5,875 nucleotides of DNA from Fibrobacter sp. (GCA_021443065.1 JABUUR010000535.1:1-5875); one strand, 5' to 3'. Numbered from the stretch's first letter, positions 1-5,159 are shown. Made by a program: numbers and translations. Notes: generated by a model not told the origin, from the letters alone.

Positions 1-48
1 CAGCTCTGCGGTTTTCTTTTTGTTTAATTTTAACCTAATTTAAATATA

Positions 49-101
49 GAATGACAGCGAGTGGGGGCCGGGAGGACAGCGAGTGGAGGGGGAGGACAGG
101 G
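49..101. repeat. Degenerate intergenic GACAGCGAGTGG repeats
   Basis: GACAGCGAGTGG occurs at 53 and again at 75, and a shorter GACAGG follows at 95, giving uneven periods of 22 and 20 bases. The block starts with AATGACAGCGA, which resembles the GGGATGACAGCGAAATGG core of the clusters at 1707-1894 and 5029-5159. The palindromic arms of those clusters are missing here, so I read this as a decayed copy of the same family. It lies just upstream of the likely promoter of the beta-barrel gene. Confidence 0.5.
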
Positions 102-122
102 CAAAGGTAAAGCAAAAGTTCG

Positions 123-151
123 TTGACAGGGGACTTCTTTTTTATTAGATA
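123..151 (+). promoter_or_regulatory. Likely promoter of the beta-barrel gene
   Basis: A perfect TTGACA -35 box lies at 123-128. A 17-base spacer leads to TAGATA at 146-151, a weak -10 match (TTAGAT at 145-150 is an alternative with a 16-base spacer). The start codon at 185 would give a short leader of about 25 bases. Only the -35 is convincing. Confidence 0.4.
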
Positions 152-160
152 TAAACTAAT
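144..160. promoter_or_regulatory. Inverted repeat ATTAG-N7-CTAAT at the promoter
   Basis: Two perfect 5-base arms, ATTAG (144-148) and CTAAT (156-160), are separated by 7 bases. They overlap the presumed -10 and transcription start of the beta-barrel gene. The position suits an operator, but arms this short in AT-rich DNA can arise by chance. Confidence 0.25.
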
Positions 161-184
161 TTGAATTTCATTATGGGGTTTACT

Positions 185-940
185 ATGAAGAATAAGCTTT
201 TTGTTCTGGCAATGGCGGTCTTGGGCGTGTTGGTTTCTGGCAGTTTTGCCGCAGACCGCCATATTCGCGTTGGTGGAAACCTGGCCTTGGGCTACAATAC
301 CGTAGGTGGCGTAGACGACAGCAAGATTCTTAGCACACAAGTTATCGATATCGATCCTTTCTCCAAGACAGACAGTTCCAATGCTATTTCCGGAGCGAGC
401 AACCTGGGCGGTTTCGGTTTCGAGTTAGGAGGCTCCGTCGATTTTCCGATAAACGATTACATAAGCATCTGCGGAAGCCTTTTGCTGAGCTACCGCATGC
501 ATTCTGGCAACATCTCCTTTGATACAGTCTACACAAAGTATTCCGACACCGAGGTGACGGGCAACTACAAAAAAGAAAGTTCAACGGTCAGGCGCTCCAG
601 CCTGGGCGAACACTCCTTTGACCAGTTCAACATCGACATTCCCATCCTTTGCCGCATGATTTTACCCACCGGCGACGAAAGCGGTTTTTATGCCGAGGTG
701 GGCCCGGTATTTTCCATCAACTTGAGCACTTCTACCGACGATATCTTGACCAAGGCGGAGAACGTGAACCCTTTTACCATGGGACTTTCGCTTGGTGTGG
801 GACGTCCGCTGCCTTTTCCAAACGTACCTGTAGACATCAACGTGCATCTGACCTTCGGATTCCTCTCCATGGCAAGCGACACCTACTTTTCACCTACCGA
901 CATTACCGTTCGCGTTGGTGCGACCTACTGGTTTATCTAA
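185..940 (+). CDS. Exported outer-membrane beta-barrel protein
   Basis: This 251-residue protein begins with a clear signal peptide: MKNK, then a hydrophobic stretch LFVLAMAVLGVLV, with likely cleavage near SGSFA/AD (about residue 22). The mature part alternates polar and hydrophobic residues as in beta strands. It contains a segment IDIPILCRMILPTGDE followed by FYAEVGPVFS, which resembles the central core of the PorT/OMP_b-brl barrel family. It ends in VRVGATYWFI, an aromatic C-terminal strand typical of outer-membrane barrels. I chose ATG 185 because it begins the canonical signal peptide and has GGGG 7 bases upstream. In-frame TTG 161 and ATG 173 would add MNFIMGFT before the basic residues. 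The gene stands alone, with its own likely promoter and a terminator. No substrate or enzymatic role is visible; it could be a small porin or a structural barrel. Confidence 0.8.
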   Translation: MKNKLFVLAMAVLGVLVSGSFAADRHIRVGGNLALGYNTVGGVDDSKILSTQVIDIDPFSKTDSSNAISGASNLGGFGFELGGSVDFPINDYISICGSLLLSYRMHSGNISFDTVYTKYSDTEVTGNYKKESSTVRRSSLGEHSFDQFNIDIPILCRMILPTGDESGFYAEVGPVFSINLSTSTDDILTKAENVNPFTMGLSLGVGRPLPFPNVPVDINVHLTFGFLSMASDTYFSPTDITVRVGATYWFI

Positions 941-1015
941 CCTAAAGGCAACCCAAATTGAAAATTTTTCGTAACTCACAAGTTCGAAGCAATTTTTTAG
1001 TTAAAATGTTTTTTG

Positions 1016-1048
1016 AAAAGTTCGGCAAGATTTGCCGGACTTTTTTTT
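1016..1048 (+). terminator. Intrinsic terminator after the beta-barrel gene
   Basis: AAAAGTTCGGCAA (1016-1028) pairs with TTGCCGGACTTTT (1032-1044) across a 3-base GAT loop, with one T-G wobble. The T run reaches 1048. It lies about 75 bases past the stop codon. The A-rich upstream arm could also make it work weakly on the opposite strand. Confidence 0.85.
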
Positions 1049-1119
1049 GTTGCAATGTAGATAACATAAGGGATGCAGACCGATTGAGCAAATTACATAC
1101 AAATTAATTTTCAAGATTG

Positions 1120-1186
1120 CGATACAAAATTTTTTGTGATTTAGTTCTCTTTGAAAAAATTTTTTTGAATTTTTTTGAAAAAAGTG
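1120..1186. other. Phased A/T tracts, possible curved DNA
   Basis: A4T6 at 1126-1135, A6T7 at 1154-1166, A2T7 at 1168-1176 and A6 at 1178-1183 lie directly upstream of the presumed promoter of the H1-like gene. The last three have centres about 8 to 12 bases apart, close to a helical turn, which favours intrinsic bending or UP-element activity. The rest of the 941-1268 gap holds the terminator and otherwise featureless AT-rich DNA. Confidence 0.4.
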
Positions 1187-1215
1187 TTGATTATTTGTGA
1201 AAAGAAAGTTATTTT
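1187..1215 (+). promoter_or_regulatory. Likely promoter of the H1-like gene
   Basis: TTGATT (1187-1192) and TATTTT (1210-1215) are separated by 17 bases, each matching four of six consensus positions. Poly-A/T tracts lie immediately upstream. A leader of about 45 bases would follow. In such AT-rich DNA, other pairings such as TATACA at 1215-1220 are possible. Confidence 0.4.
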
Positions 1216-1255
1216 ATACACATCAAATCAACATAGGGTTAACAGCCCAAAACAT

Positions 1256-1262
1256 AAGGAAG
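1256..1262 (+). promoter_or_regulatory. Ribosome binding site of the H1-like gene
   Basis: AAGGAAG sits 6 bases before ATG 1269. It decides the start over an upstream in-frame GTG at 1197, which would add 24 residues of unlike composition (containing F, Y, H, N, I and Q) and has no such site. Confidence 0.75.
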
Positions 1263-1268
1263 AAAAAA

Positions 1269-1637
1269 ATGGCTGAAAAGAAAGTTGCTGCTAAGAAGGC
1301 TGCCCCCAAGGCTGCTGCTAAGAAACCCGCTGCCAAGAAGGCTGCTGCTCCCAAGGCTGCCGCCCCCAAGGCCGCTAAGCCCGCCGCTAAGAAGGCCGCT
1401 CCTAAGGCTGCCGCCCCCAAGGCTGCTAAGCCCGCTGCTAAGAAGGCCGCTCCCAAGGCTGCCGCTAAGCCCGTAGCAAAGAAGGCTGCTGCTCCCAAGG
1501 CTGCTAAGCCCGTTGCTAAGAAGGCTGCCGCTCCCAAGGCTGCCGCTAAGCCCGCAGCAAAGAAGGCCGCTCCTAAGGCTGTTGCAAAGCCCGCTGCTAA
1601 GAAGGCTCCTGCTAAGAAGGCCGCTGCCAAGAAGTAG
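1269..1637 (+). CDS. Histone H1-like Lys/Ala/Pro-rich DNA-binding protein
   Basis: This 122-residue protein uses only six amino acids. By my count it has about 60 Ala, 39 Lys, 17 Pro, four Val, one Glu and the initial Met. It consists of AAKK, AAPK and KPAAKK modules, and residues 30-46 and 47-63 are a perfect tandem copy of a 17-residue unit. There is no globular domain; the whole chain looks like the C-terminal tail of eukaryotic histone H1. Known bacterial relatives in character are chlamydial Hc1/Hc2, Bordetella BpH1/BpH2 and Pseudomonas AlgP. The net charge predicts non-specific DNA (or RNA) binding and compaction in the nucleoid. Codon choice is strongly skewed (Lys mostly AAG, Ala GCT/GCC), and there is a good Shine-Dalgarno site and a strong terminator, suggesting high expression. 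The repeated DNA is prone to slippage, so length may vary between strains. Family-level homology cannot be proved from such low complexity. Confidence 0.85.
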   Translation: MAEKKVAAKKAAPKAAAKKPAAKKAAAPKAAAPKAAKPAAKKAAPKAAAPKAAKPAAKKAAPKAAAKPVAKKAAAPKAAKPVAKKAAAPKAAAKPAAKKAAPKAVAKPAAKKAPAKKAAAKK

Positions 1638-1666
1638 TTCTTCACGGTTTCTTGCAAAAGAACTTA

Positions 1667-1696
1667 GGGCTCGAGAGAAATCTCGAGCTCTTTTTT
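1667..1696 (+). terminator. Strong intrinsic terminator of the H1-like gene
   Basis: GGGCTCGAGA (1667-1676) pairs with TCTCGAGCTC (1681-1690) around a GAAA (GNRA) tetraloop, with a single G-T wobble. Six T residues follow (1691-1696). It starts 29 bases after the stop codon. Confidence 0.92.
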
Positions 1697-1706
1697 GATG
1701 CAGGGA

Positions 1707-1812
1707 GATCCCGGGTCTGTGCCCGGGATGACAGCGAAATGGGCCGGGATGACAAGGGAGGTGGGATCCCGGGTCTGTGCCCGGGATGACAGCGAAATGG
1801 GCCGGGATGACA
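1707..1812. repeat. Two identical 48-base palindromic repeats
   Basis: Positions 1707-1754 and 1765-1812 are identical and 58 bases apart. Each begins with an 8-base perfect stem, ATCCCGGG and CCCGGGAT around a TCTGTG loop (1708-1715/1722-1729 and 1766-1773/1780-1787). GACAGCGAAATGGG and a second CCGGGATGACA half follow. Similar elements occur at 1824 and 5029-5159. The arrangement resembles REP/BIME-type intergenic elements. It is not coding, and chance open frames through it are artefacts. Confidence 0.85.
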
Positions 1813-1823
1813 GCGTGGGGAGA

Positions 1824-1894
1824 GATCCCGGCTCCCCGGCTCAAGGCCGGGGCAGGCTTAGGCCGGGATGACAGCGAAATGGGCCGGGATGACA
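1824..1894. repeat. Nested-hairpin variant of the palindromic repeat
   Basis: This longer copy has an outer stem, ATCCCGG (1825-1831) with CCGGGAT (1863-1869). Nested inside is CCCCGGC (1834-1840) with GCCGGGG (1846-1852) around TCAAG. It then continues with the same GACAGCGAAATGGG and CCGGGATGACA tail as the copies at 1707 and 1765. It ends 27 bases before the next gene. No promoter is clear in the whole 1698-1921 gap. Confidence 0.8.
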
Positions 1895-1921
1895 GGGGGA
1901 ACATTTTCTATCTTGTTATGT

Positions 1922-2287
1922 ATGATTTCAGAAAAAGATCTCGCCGAACTCGAAAACATTCCCTATGACGAACGCATTAGCCGGGTCGAAAAACTCCTGG
2001 AAGGCAAGGCGGAACCTCGTGCCTTTGAACTTGGGCTACTGCTGGCCCTCAAAATGGGGCAGGAACTGCGCGAGGGCAAGAAACTGGGCAGCGAAAGCGG
2101 CGACCTGGTGGCCAGTTGGGTAGGAAAACACCCCGAATCCATTGTAGAAGAATCCATTGCCCTTGCAAAGGAATTTTTGACCAAGCCTGCCTCCCTGGCC
2201 GAAAAAATCAAGGCCGGTGTCATGAAAAATTCCGCCGATGAAACGCAATCTGCCGAAAAATCAAACGAAGGCGACCCAGAAAACTAG
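1922..2287 (+). CDS. Hypothetical small helical protein, first gene of the run
   Basis: I do not recognise this 121-residue protein. It is acidic, predicted mostly alpha-helical and soluble, without signal peptide, membrane segment or cysteine. Visible segments are an N-terminal EKDLAELENIPYDERISRVEKLLEG, a helix around ELGLLLALKMGQELREGKK (about residues 38-56), then a second helical half ending in AEKIKAGVM and a low-complexity acidic tail rich in Glu, Ser and Asn. The start at ATG 1922 is the first Met outside the repeat-encoded stretch. It has no good Shine-Dalgarno site: AGGGGGA at 1894-1900 is over 20 bases away, though it would suit an in-frame TTG at 1913. The 12-base gap to the phosphatase gene suggests co-transcription and a possible partner role. 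The helix-pair layout may suggest a helical adaptor, but this is a guess. Confidence 0.72.
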   Translation: MISEKDLAELENIPYDERISRVEKLLEGKAEPRAFELGLLLALKMGQELREGKKLGSESGDLVASWVGKHPESIVEESIALAKEFLTKPASLAEKIKAGVMKNSADETQSAEKSNEGDPEN

Positions 2288-2290
2288 GCC

Positions 2291-2294
2291 GAGG
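2291..2294 (+). promoter_or_regulatory. Ribosome binding site of the Ppx/GppA gene
   Basis: GAGG lies 5 bases before ATG 2300, just after the upstream stop codon at 2285-2287. It supports the chosen start and coupled expression. Confidence 0.6.
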
Positions 2295-2299
2295 TTCTT

Positions 2300-3292
2300 A
2301 TGGAAAATAAGCTTATCGCCACAGTGGACATCGGAAGCCACAGCTGCATTCTGCTGATAGCCGCGTTCGAGGACGCCCCCGCTGCCGAAGGTGAGGCCCC
2401 ACGCAAGAATTTGGTTCCAAAACTCCAGAAGGTTGAAGTTTGCCGCCTGGGCGAAGACGTTTATGATGAAGGAACCGGTGAAGCCAAGGCCATCAGCGAG
2501 AAACGAATCAAGGAACTATGCGACATCATGGTGAAGTTCCGCATGGATTTGCACGCCCTGGGCGCAACTCTCAAGGCGGTAGTCATGACCGAAGCAATGC
2601 GCAGGGCTTGTAACCAGCAAGAAGTCCTGGATGCCGTAGAAAAGGCAATCTGGGTTCGCCCCCAGATTATCAGCGGAGAACAAGAGGGCAAGCTCACCTA
2701 CCGTTCCGTAAAGGAATGGCACGGCGAAGGCCTTGTGACATTGGATATCGGCGGCGGTTCCACGGAACTTTCCAACGGAGAAACAACGTTCTCCATTCCC
2801 GTAGGCGCCCTGAAGATGTTCAAGGAAATGGGCCCCATTCCCGGCCCCGAATACAAGAAATTCGTGAAAGAAGTTTTCAAGGACGTAAGTTTCAAGGGAA
2901 TGACAAAAAAACAGGTGTTCTTGATCGGGGGTACCGGAACTGCCCTTGCCATGGTCTACCTGGACAAGCAGCAGTTCGATTACAGGGCCATCGAAGGCCT
3001 GGAACTGACGGTTCACGACCTGGATGCCGTGACCACAAGGATTTCCAACCTGTCCAAGGAACTCCGCGCCATGCTGCCGGGGCTGGAAAACGGACGCCAC
3101 GAAGTGATTATTTGCGGTTTGTTCTGGCTCAAGTCCCTTTTGGAAAAACTCAGGGTGGAAAGTTTCAAGATAAGCACCGCAGGTTTGCGTTTCGGCCTAC
3201 TTTACCCGCCCGAGGCAGAACCCGAAGAAAAGCCAAAGCCCAAGCGCGTTCCGCCCTGGCTAAAAAAGAAGGCGGAAGAAGAAGGGAATTAA
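2300..3292 (+). CDS. Ppx/GppA family phosphatase (exopolyphosphatase-like)
   Basis: This 330-residue protein has the actin-like ATPase fold signatures of the Ppx/GppA family. The phosphate-1 loop is ATVDIGSHS (Asp10). The region around VMTEAMRRA is followed by IISGEQEGKL, where Glu129 aligns with the catalytic glutamate of E. coli Ppx (E121, from memory). The phosphate-2 loop is LDIGGGSTEL (149-157), a third glycine loop is LIGGTGTALAMV (208-219), and the closing motif is STAGLRFGLLY (292-302). Family members remove terminal phosphate from polyphosphate or from pppGpp in the cytoplasm; the substrate cannot be told from sequence. It has the short form of about 310-330 residues, without the C-terminal HD-like domain of E. 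coli Ppx and GppA. The glutamate preceding the catalytic one in E. coli is Gln128 here. A charged, proline-rich tail (about 303-330) follows the fold. It is the second gene of the four-gene run, 62 bases before the pseudouridine synthase gene. Confidence 0.92.
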   Translation: MENKLIATVDIGSHSCILLIAAFEDAPAAEGEAPRKNLVPKLQKVEVCRLGEDVYDEGTGEAKAISEKRIKELCDIMVKFRMDLHALGATLKAVVMTEAMRRACNQQEVLDAVEKAIWVRPQIISGEQEGKLTYRSVKEWHGEGLVTLDIGGGSTELSNGETTFSIPVGALKMFKEMGPIPGPEYKKFVKEVFKDVSFKGMTKKQVFLIGGTGTALAMVYLDKQQFDYRAIEGLELTVHDLDAVTTRISNLSKELRAMLPGLENGRHEVIICGLFWLKSLLEKLRVESFKISTAGLRFGLLYPPEAEPEEKPKPKRVPPWLKKKAEEEGN

Positions 3293-3342
3293 TTTTTACC
3301 GCGCAGTGTTCCGCGCAAAATCAACTCCAGCTGTGAAGTTGC

Positions 3343-3347
3343 AAGGA
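3343..3347 (+). promoter_or_regulatory. Ribosome binding site of the pseudouridine synthase gene
   Basis: AAGGA is 7 bases before ATG 3355. A weak inverted repeat, CAACT (3322-3326) and AGTTG (3337-3341), ends immediately upstream. Two CCGCGCA copies (3299-3305 and 3311-3317) lie earlier in the 62-base gap. Confidence 0.65.
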
Positions 3348-3354
3348 CGATAAA

Positions 3355-4074
3355 ATGAGAATCAACAAATTTATTTCTTTATGCGGCATTGCCAGCCGCC
3401 GTGCCGCCGACACTTTGATAGCCGAAGGCAAGGTGATGGTCAACGGAAATGTCATCACCGACCTAGGCCATCAGGTTGACGAAGAAAAGGACCAGGTGGT
3501 GGTAGCCGGCGTTCGCGCACGCCTGCCCAAGAAGACCACCACCATCATGTTCCATAAGCCGGCCGGCTGCGTTTGCACCAAGGACGACCCCCAGGGGCGA
3601 CCTACGGTTTACGACTACCTGCCCCCCGGCTACCACACGTTGAAATACGTGGGGCGACTGGACTTGCAGAGCCGCGGCCTGATTATCTTTACCGACGACG
3701 GCGAACTGCTGCACCGTTTGACCCACCCCAGTTACGAAATCCCCCGCAGTTACTTTGTATGGACGGACCGCCCCCTCAGCGAACACGCGGCACAGAAACT
3801 GGTGGACGGCGTGGACATTCGTGAAGAGGGTACAGAGGTTGAGGAAATCGCCTTTGCCACAGACATTTACCTGGAGCACGGTTTTGCGGAACTGGTGCTT
3901 ACCGAGGGCAAGAACCGCGAAATTCGTCGCATGATGCGGGCCGTGGGTTACGAAATCCGCGACCTGAAGCGGGTGAGTTACTGCAGGCTGCAGTTGGGCG
4001 ACTTGCCCGCAGGGGAATTCCGCGAGTTGACGGCTGACGAAATGAATAAACTGCGTCAGGCGGTTCATATATGA
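3355..4074 (+). CDS. rRNA pseudouridine synthase, RsuA/RluB/RluE family
   Basis: This 239-residue enzyme isomerises a specific uridine of ribosomal RNA to pseudouridine. Residues 1-48 are an S4 RNA-binding domain (MRINKFISLCGIASRRAADTLIAEGKVMVNG, then an Ile-Thr-Asp-Leu-Gly turn). The catalytic domain starts near MFHKPAGCVCTKDDPQGRPTV, typical of RsuA/RluB. The active-site motif is GRLDLQSRGLIIFTDDGEL, with Asp103 as nucleophile; the family more usually has RLD-x-x-T/S-x-GL, so Arg107 is slightly unusual. The EGKNREIRRMMRAVGYE segment (184-200) and LKRVSYCRLQLGDLPAGEFREL near the end are also family hallmarks. RluB acts on 23S and RsuA on 16S RNA; S4 plus length fit both, so no symbol is given. 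AAGGA supports the start. The stop overlaps the next start as ATGA, implying translational coupling. Confidence 0.93.
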   Translation: MRINKFISLCGIASRRAADTLIAEGKVMVNGNVITDLGHQVDEEKDQVVVAGVRARLPKKTTTIMFHKPAGCVCTKDDPQGRPTVYDYLPPGYHTLKYVGRLDLQSRGLIIFTDDGELLHRLTHPSYEIPRSYFVWTDRPLSEHAAQKLVDGVDIREEGTEVEEIAFATDIYLEHGFAELVLTEGKNREIRRMMRAVGYEIRDLKRVSYCRLQLGDLPAGEFRELTADEMNKLRQAVHI

Positions 4075-5006
4075 GTTTGAATTCCGCGCAGGCACTACAG
4101 GCCGGTTCCGCGCAGGCCCTTCAAGCAAAAGTCCCGCAGGCTAGTTCCGCGAAGTTTGACTCCGCGCAAAAAGCGTCGGGAGGCCGTACCCTCTACATCG
4201 GGGACGTTCACGGCTGCGCCGACGAACTTGAAAAAATCGTAGATGCCTTCGGTTTCGTCCGCGGAAAGGACACGCTGTACCAGACCGGCGACATCATCAA
4301 CAAGGGGCCGGACATGCTGCGGGCCATCAAGTTTATCCAGGACAACGGCGTACTCACCGTCCGCGGGAACCATGAGGAGCACCTCATCCGCATGATGACA
4401 ACGCCAAAATGCGACTGGACCGAAAAGCAGTGCGCACGATTCGCCAGATTGCCCCTGGAGGACTGGGAATACATTTTGGCCGAAGTCAAGAACTGGCCCC
4501 TCTGGCGGGACACCCCCCATGCGCTGCTGGTCCACGCCGGGCTGGAACCGGGCAAGAGACGCCTGGAGGACATGGACCCCAAGGTGCTGCTCTCGGTGCG
4601 CCTCTGGAACGACATTCCCTGGTTCGAACAGGTAAAGTGGCACAAGACCGTGGTCTTTGGCCATTGGGCCAAGATGGGGTTTGTGAACATTCCCGGGTTC
4701 ATCGGGCTGGATTCCGGATGCGTGTACGGCAAAAAACTTACGGCCTGGTGCCCCGAAGAAGACAAGTTCTACAAGGTGAGCGCCGCCCGCGAATACTCCC
4801 CCGTCAAGGACAAAACGAAAACTGCATTGGACGCGCCCTGCAAAGTTCCCGGCGACAAGCTCCCCGAGGAGCAGCGACCCAAAACTTTTGACGACATCAA
4901 GGCGAAAATCGCAAACGGCGACATCGCCCCCGACGACACAAGCCCCGAAGCCGAGACCATCCGCAGGGCAAGCCCAAGCATTGCCGCCGAATGGAGCGGC
5001 TACTAA
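4071..5006 (+). CDS. Calcineurin-like metallophosphoesterase (ApaH/PPP-type)
   Basis: This 311-residue cytoplasmic enzyme has every metal-binding motif of the PPP phosphatase/ApaH superfamily: GDVHG (Asp45, His47), GDIINKGP (Asp74), RGNHEEH (Asn100, His101), LLVHAGLEP (His155), FGHW (His198) and LDSGCVYG (213-220). Two divalent metal ions are expected. Relatives hydrolyse phosphoserine/threonine or diadenosine tetraphosphate; the overall shape (GHW and LDSGCVYG before a Leu-Thr-Ala strand) is close to ApaH and to lambda-type phosphatases. I cannot separate these. The fold starts near residue 39. Residues 1-38 form a low-complexity leader with 8-residue repeats (SAQALQAG, SAQALQAK, VPQASSAK, FDSAQKAS). 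Residues 240-311 form a charged tail outside the catalytic core. ATG 4071 overlaps the upstream stop, with AGGCGG at 4058-4063 as a weak Shine-Dalgarno site, and no other good start precedes the fold. Confidence 0.88.
   Translation: MSLNSAQALQAGSAQALQAKVPQASSAKFDSAQKASGGRTLYIGDVHGCADELEKIVDAFGFVRGKDTLYQTGDIINKGPDMLRAIKFIQDNGVLTVRGNHEEHLIRMMTTPKCDWTEKQCARFARLPLEDWEYILAEVKNWPLWRDTPHALLVHAGLEPGKRRLEDMDPKVLLSVRLWNDIPWFEQVKWHKTVVFGHWAKMGFVNIPGFIGLDSGCVYGKKLTAWCPEEDKFYKVSAAREYSPVKDKTKTALDAPCKVPGDKLPEEQRPKTFDDIKAKIANGDIAPDDTSPEAETIRRASPSIAAEWSGY
4082..4117 (+). repeat. Tandem 24-base repeat coding the phosphoesterase leader
   Basis: TTCCGCGCAGGC occurs at 4082-4093 and 4106-4117, exactly 24 bases (8 codons) apart. 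Weaker copies follow with TTCCGCG and CTCCGCGCA up to about 4165. The same TTCCGCGCA appears in non-coding DNA at 3309-3317, upstream of the pseudouridine synthase gene. Confidence 0.6.
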
Positions 5007-5028
5007 CCTCAGACCACTGTCCCGGTAT

Positions 5029-5063
5029 GGATCCTATCGGCACTTCGTGCCTCCAGAATGACA
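5029..5063. repeat. Divergent palindromic repeat, GGCAC hairpin type
   Basis: GGATCCTATC leads to GGCAC (5039-5043) and GTGCC (5047-5051) around TTC, and the element ends in CCAGAATGACA. The terminal ATGACA and the same orientation link it to the other copies. It starts 22 bases after the phosphoesterase stop. It lacks a T run, so it is not an ordinary intrinsic terminator. Confidence 0.55.
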
Positions 5064-5073
5064 AAGCAAGGGA

Positions 5074-5099
5074 GGTCCCGGGACAAGCCCGGGATGACA
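5074..5099. repeat. Short palindromic repeat copy
   Basis: TCCCGGG (5076-5082) and CCCGGGA (5088-5094) form a perfect 7-base stem around ACAAG, followed by TGACA. It is the same family as the copies at 1707 and 1824 but has a different loop. Confidence 0.75.
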
Positions 5100-5109
5100 G
5101 GGCACGGGA

Positions 5110-5159
5110 GGTCCCGGCTCCCCGGGGCAAGCCCGGGGCAGGCTTAGGCCGGGATGACA
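5110..5159. repeat. Nested-hairpin palindromic repeat copy
   Basis: The outer stem TCCCGG (5112-5117) with CCGGGA (5149-5154) encloses CCCCGGG (5120-5126) with CCCGGGG (5132-5138) around GCAAG. Compared with the copy at 1824, the last inner base pair is changed from C-G to G-C on both arms, so pairing is kept. The flanking GGCTTAGGCCGGGATGACA is shared. With the copies at 5029 and 5074 it fills the gap between two convergent genes; no terminator with a T run is seen on either strand there. Confidence 0.8.

Noticed and set aside
1..30. Possible right arm of a terminator (CTGCGGTTTTCTTTTT)
   Set aside because: The left arm would be outside the window, so the hairpin cannot be verified.
35..340. 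Minus-strand open frame overlapping the beta-barrel gene
   Set aside because: It lies opposite a signal-peptide gene and the promoter region, and shows no recognisable protein features.
1197..1268. Upstream extension of the H1-like protein from a GTG start
   Set aside because: The added 24 residues have unlike composition, overlap the presumed -10 region, and lack a ribosome site, while ATG 1269 has AAGGAAG at good spacing.
1223..1657. Hydrophobic Ala/Leu/Gly-rich minus-strand frame opposite the H1-like gene
   Set aside because: The composition is simply the reverse complement of Ala, Lys and Pro codons; membrane-like appearance is an artefact.
1707..1894. CRISPR-like array
   Set aside because: The units differ in length, the between-repeat segments are themselves repeated, and there are no unique spacers or cas genes.
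1239..1904. Long minus-strand open frame of about 221 codons across the repeats and the H1-like gene
   Set aside because: It translates palindromic repeats and the antisense of a low-complexity gene, has no ribosome site or family signature, and runs against a well-supported gene.
1868..1921. Longer N terminus for the 121-residue protein
   Set aside because: The extra residues are coded by the repeat element and would be an accident of the repeat reading frame.
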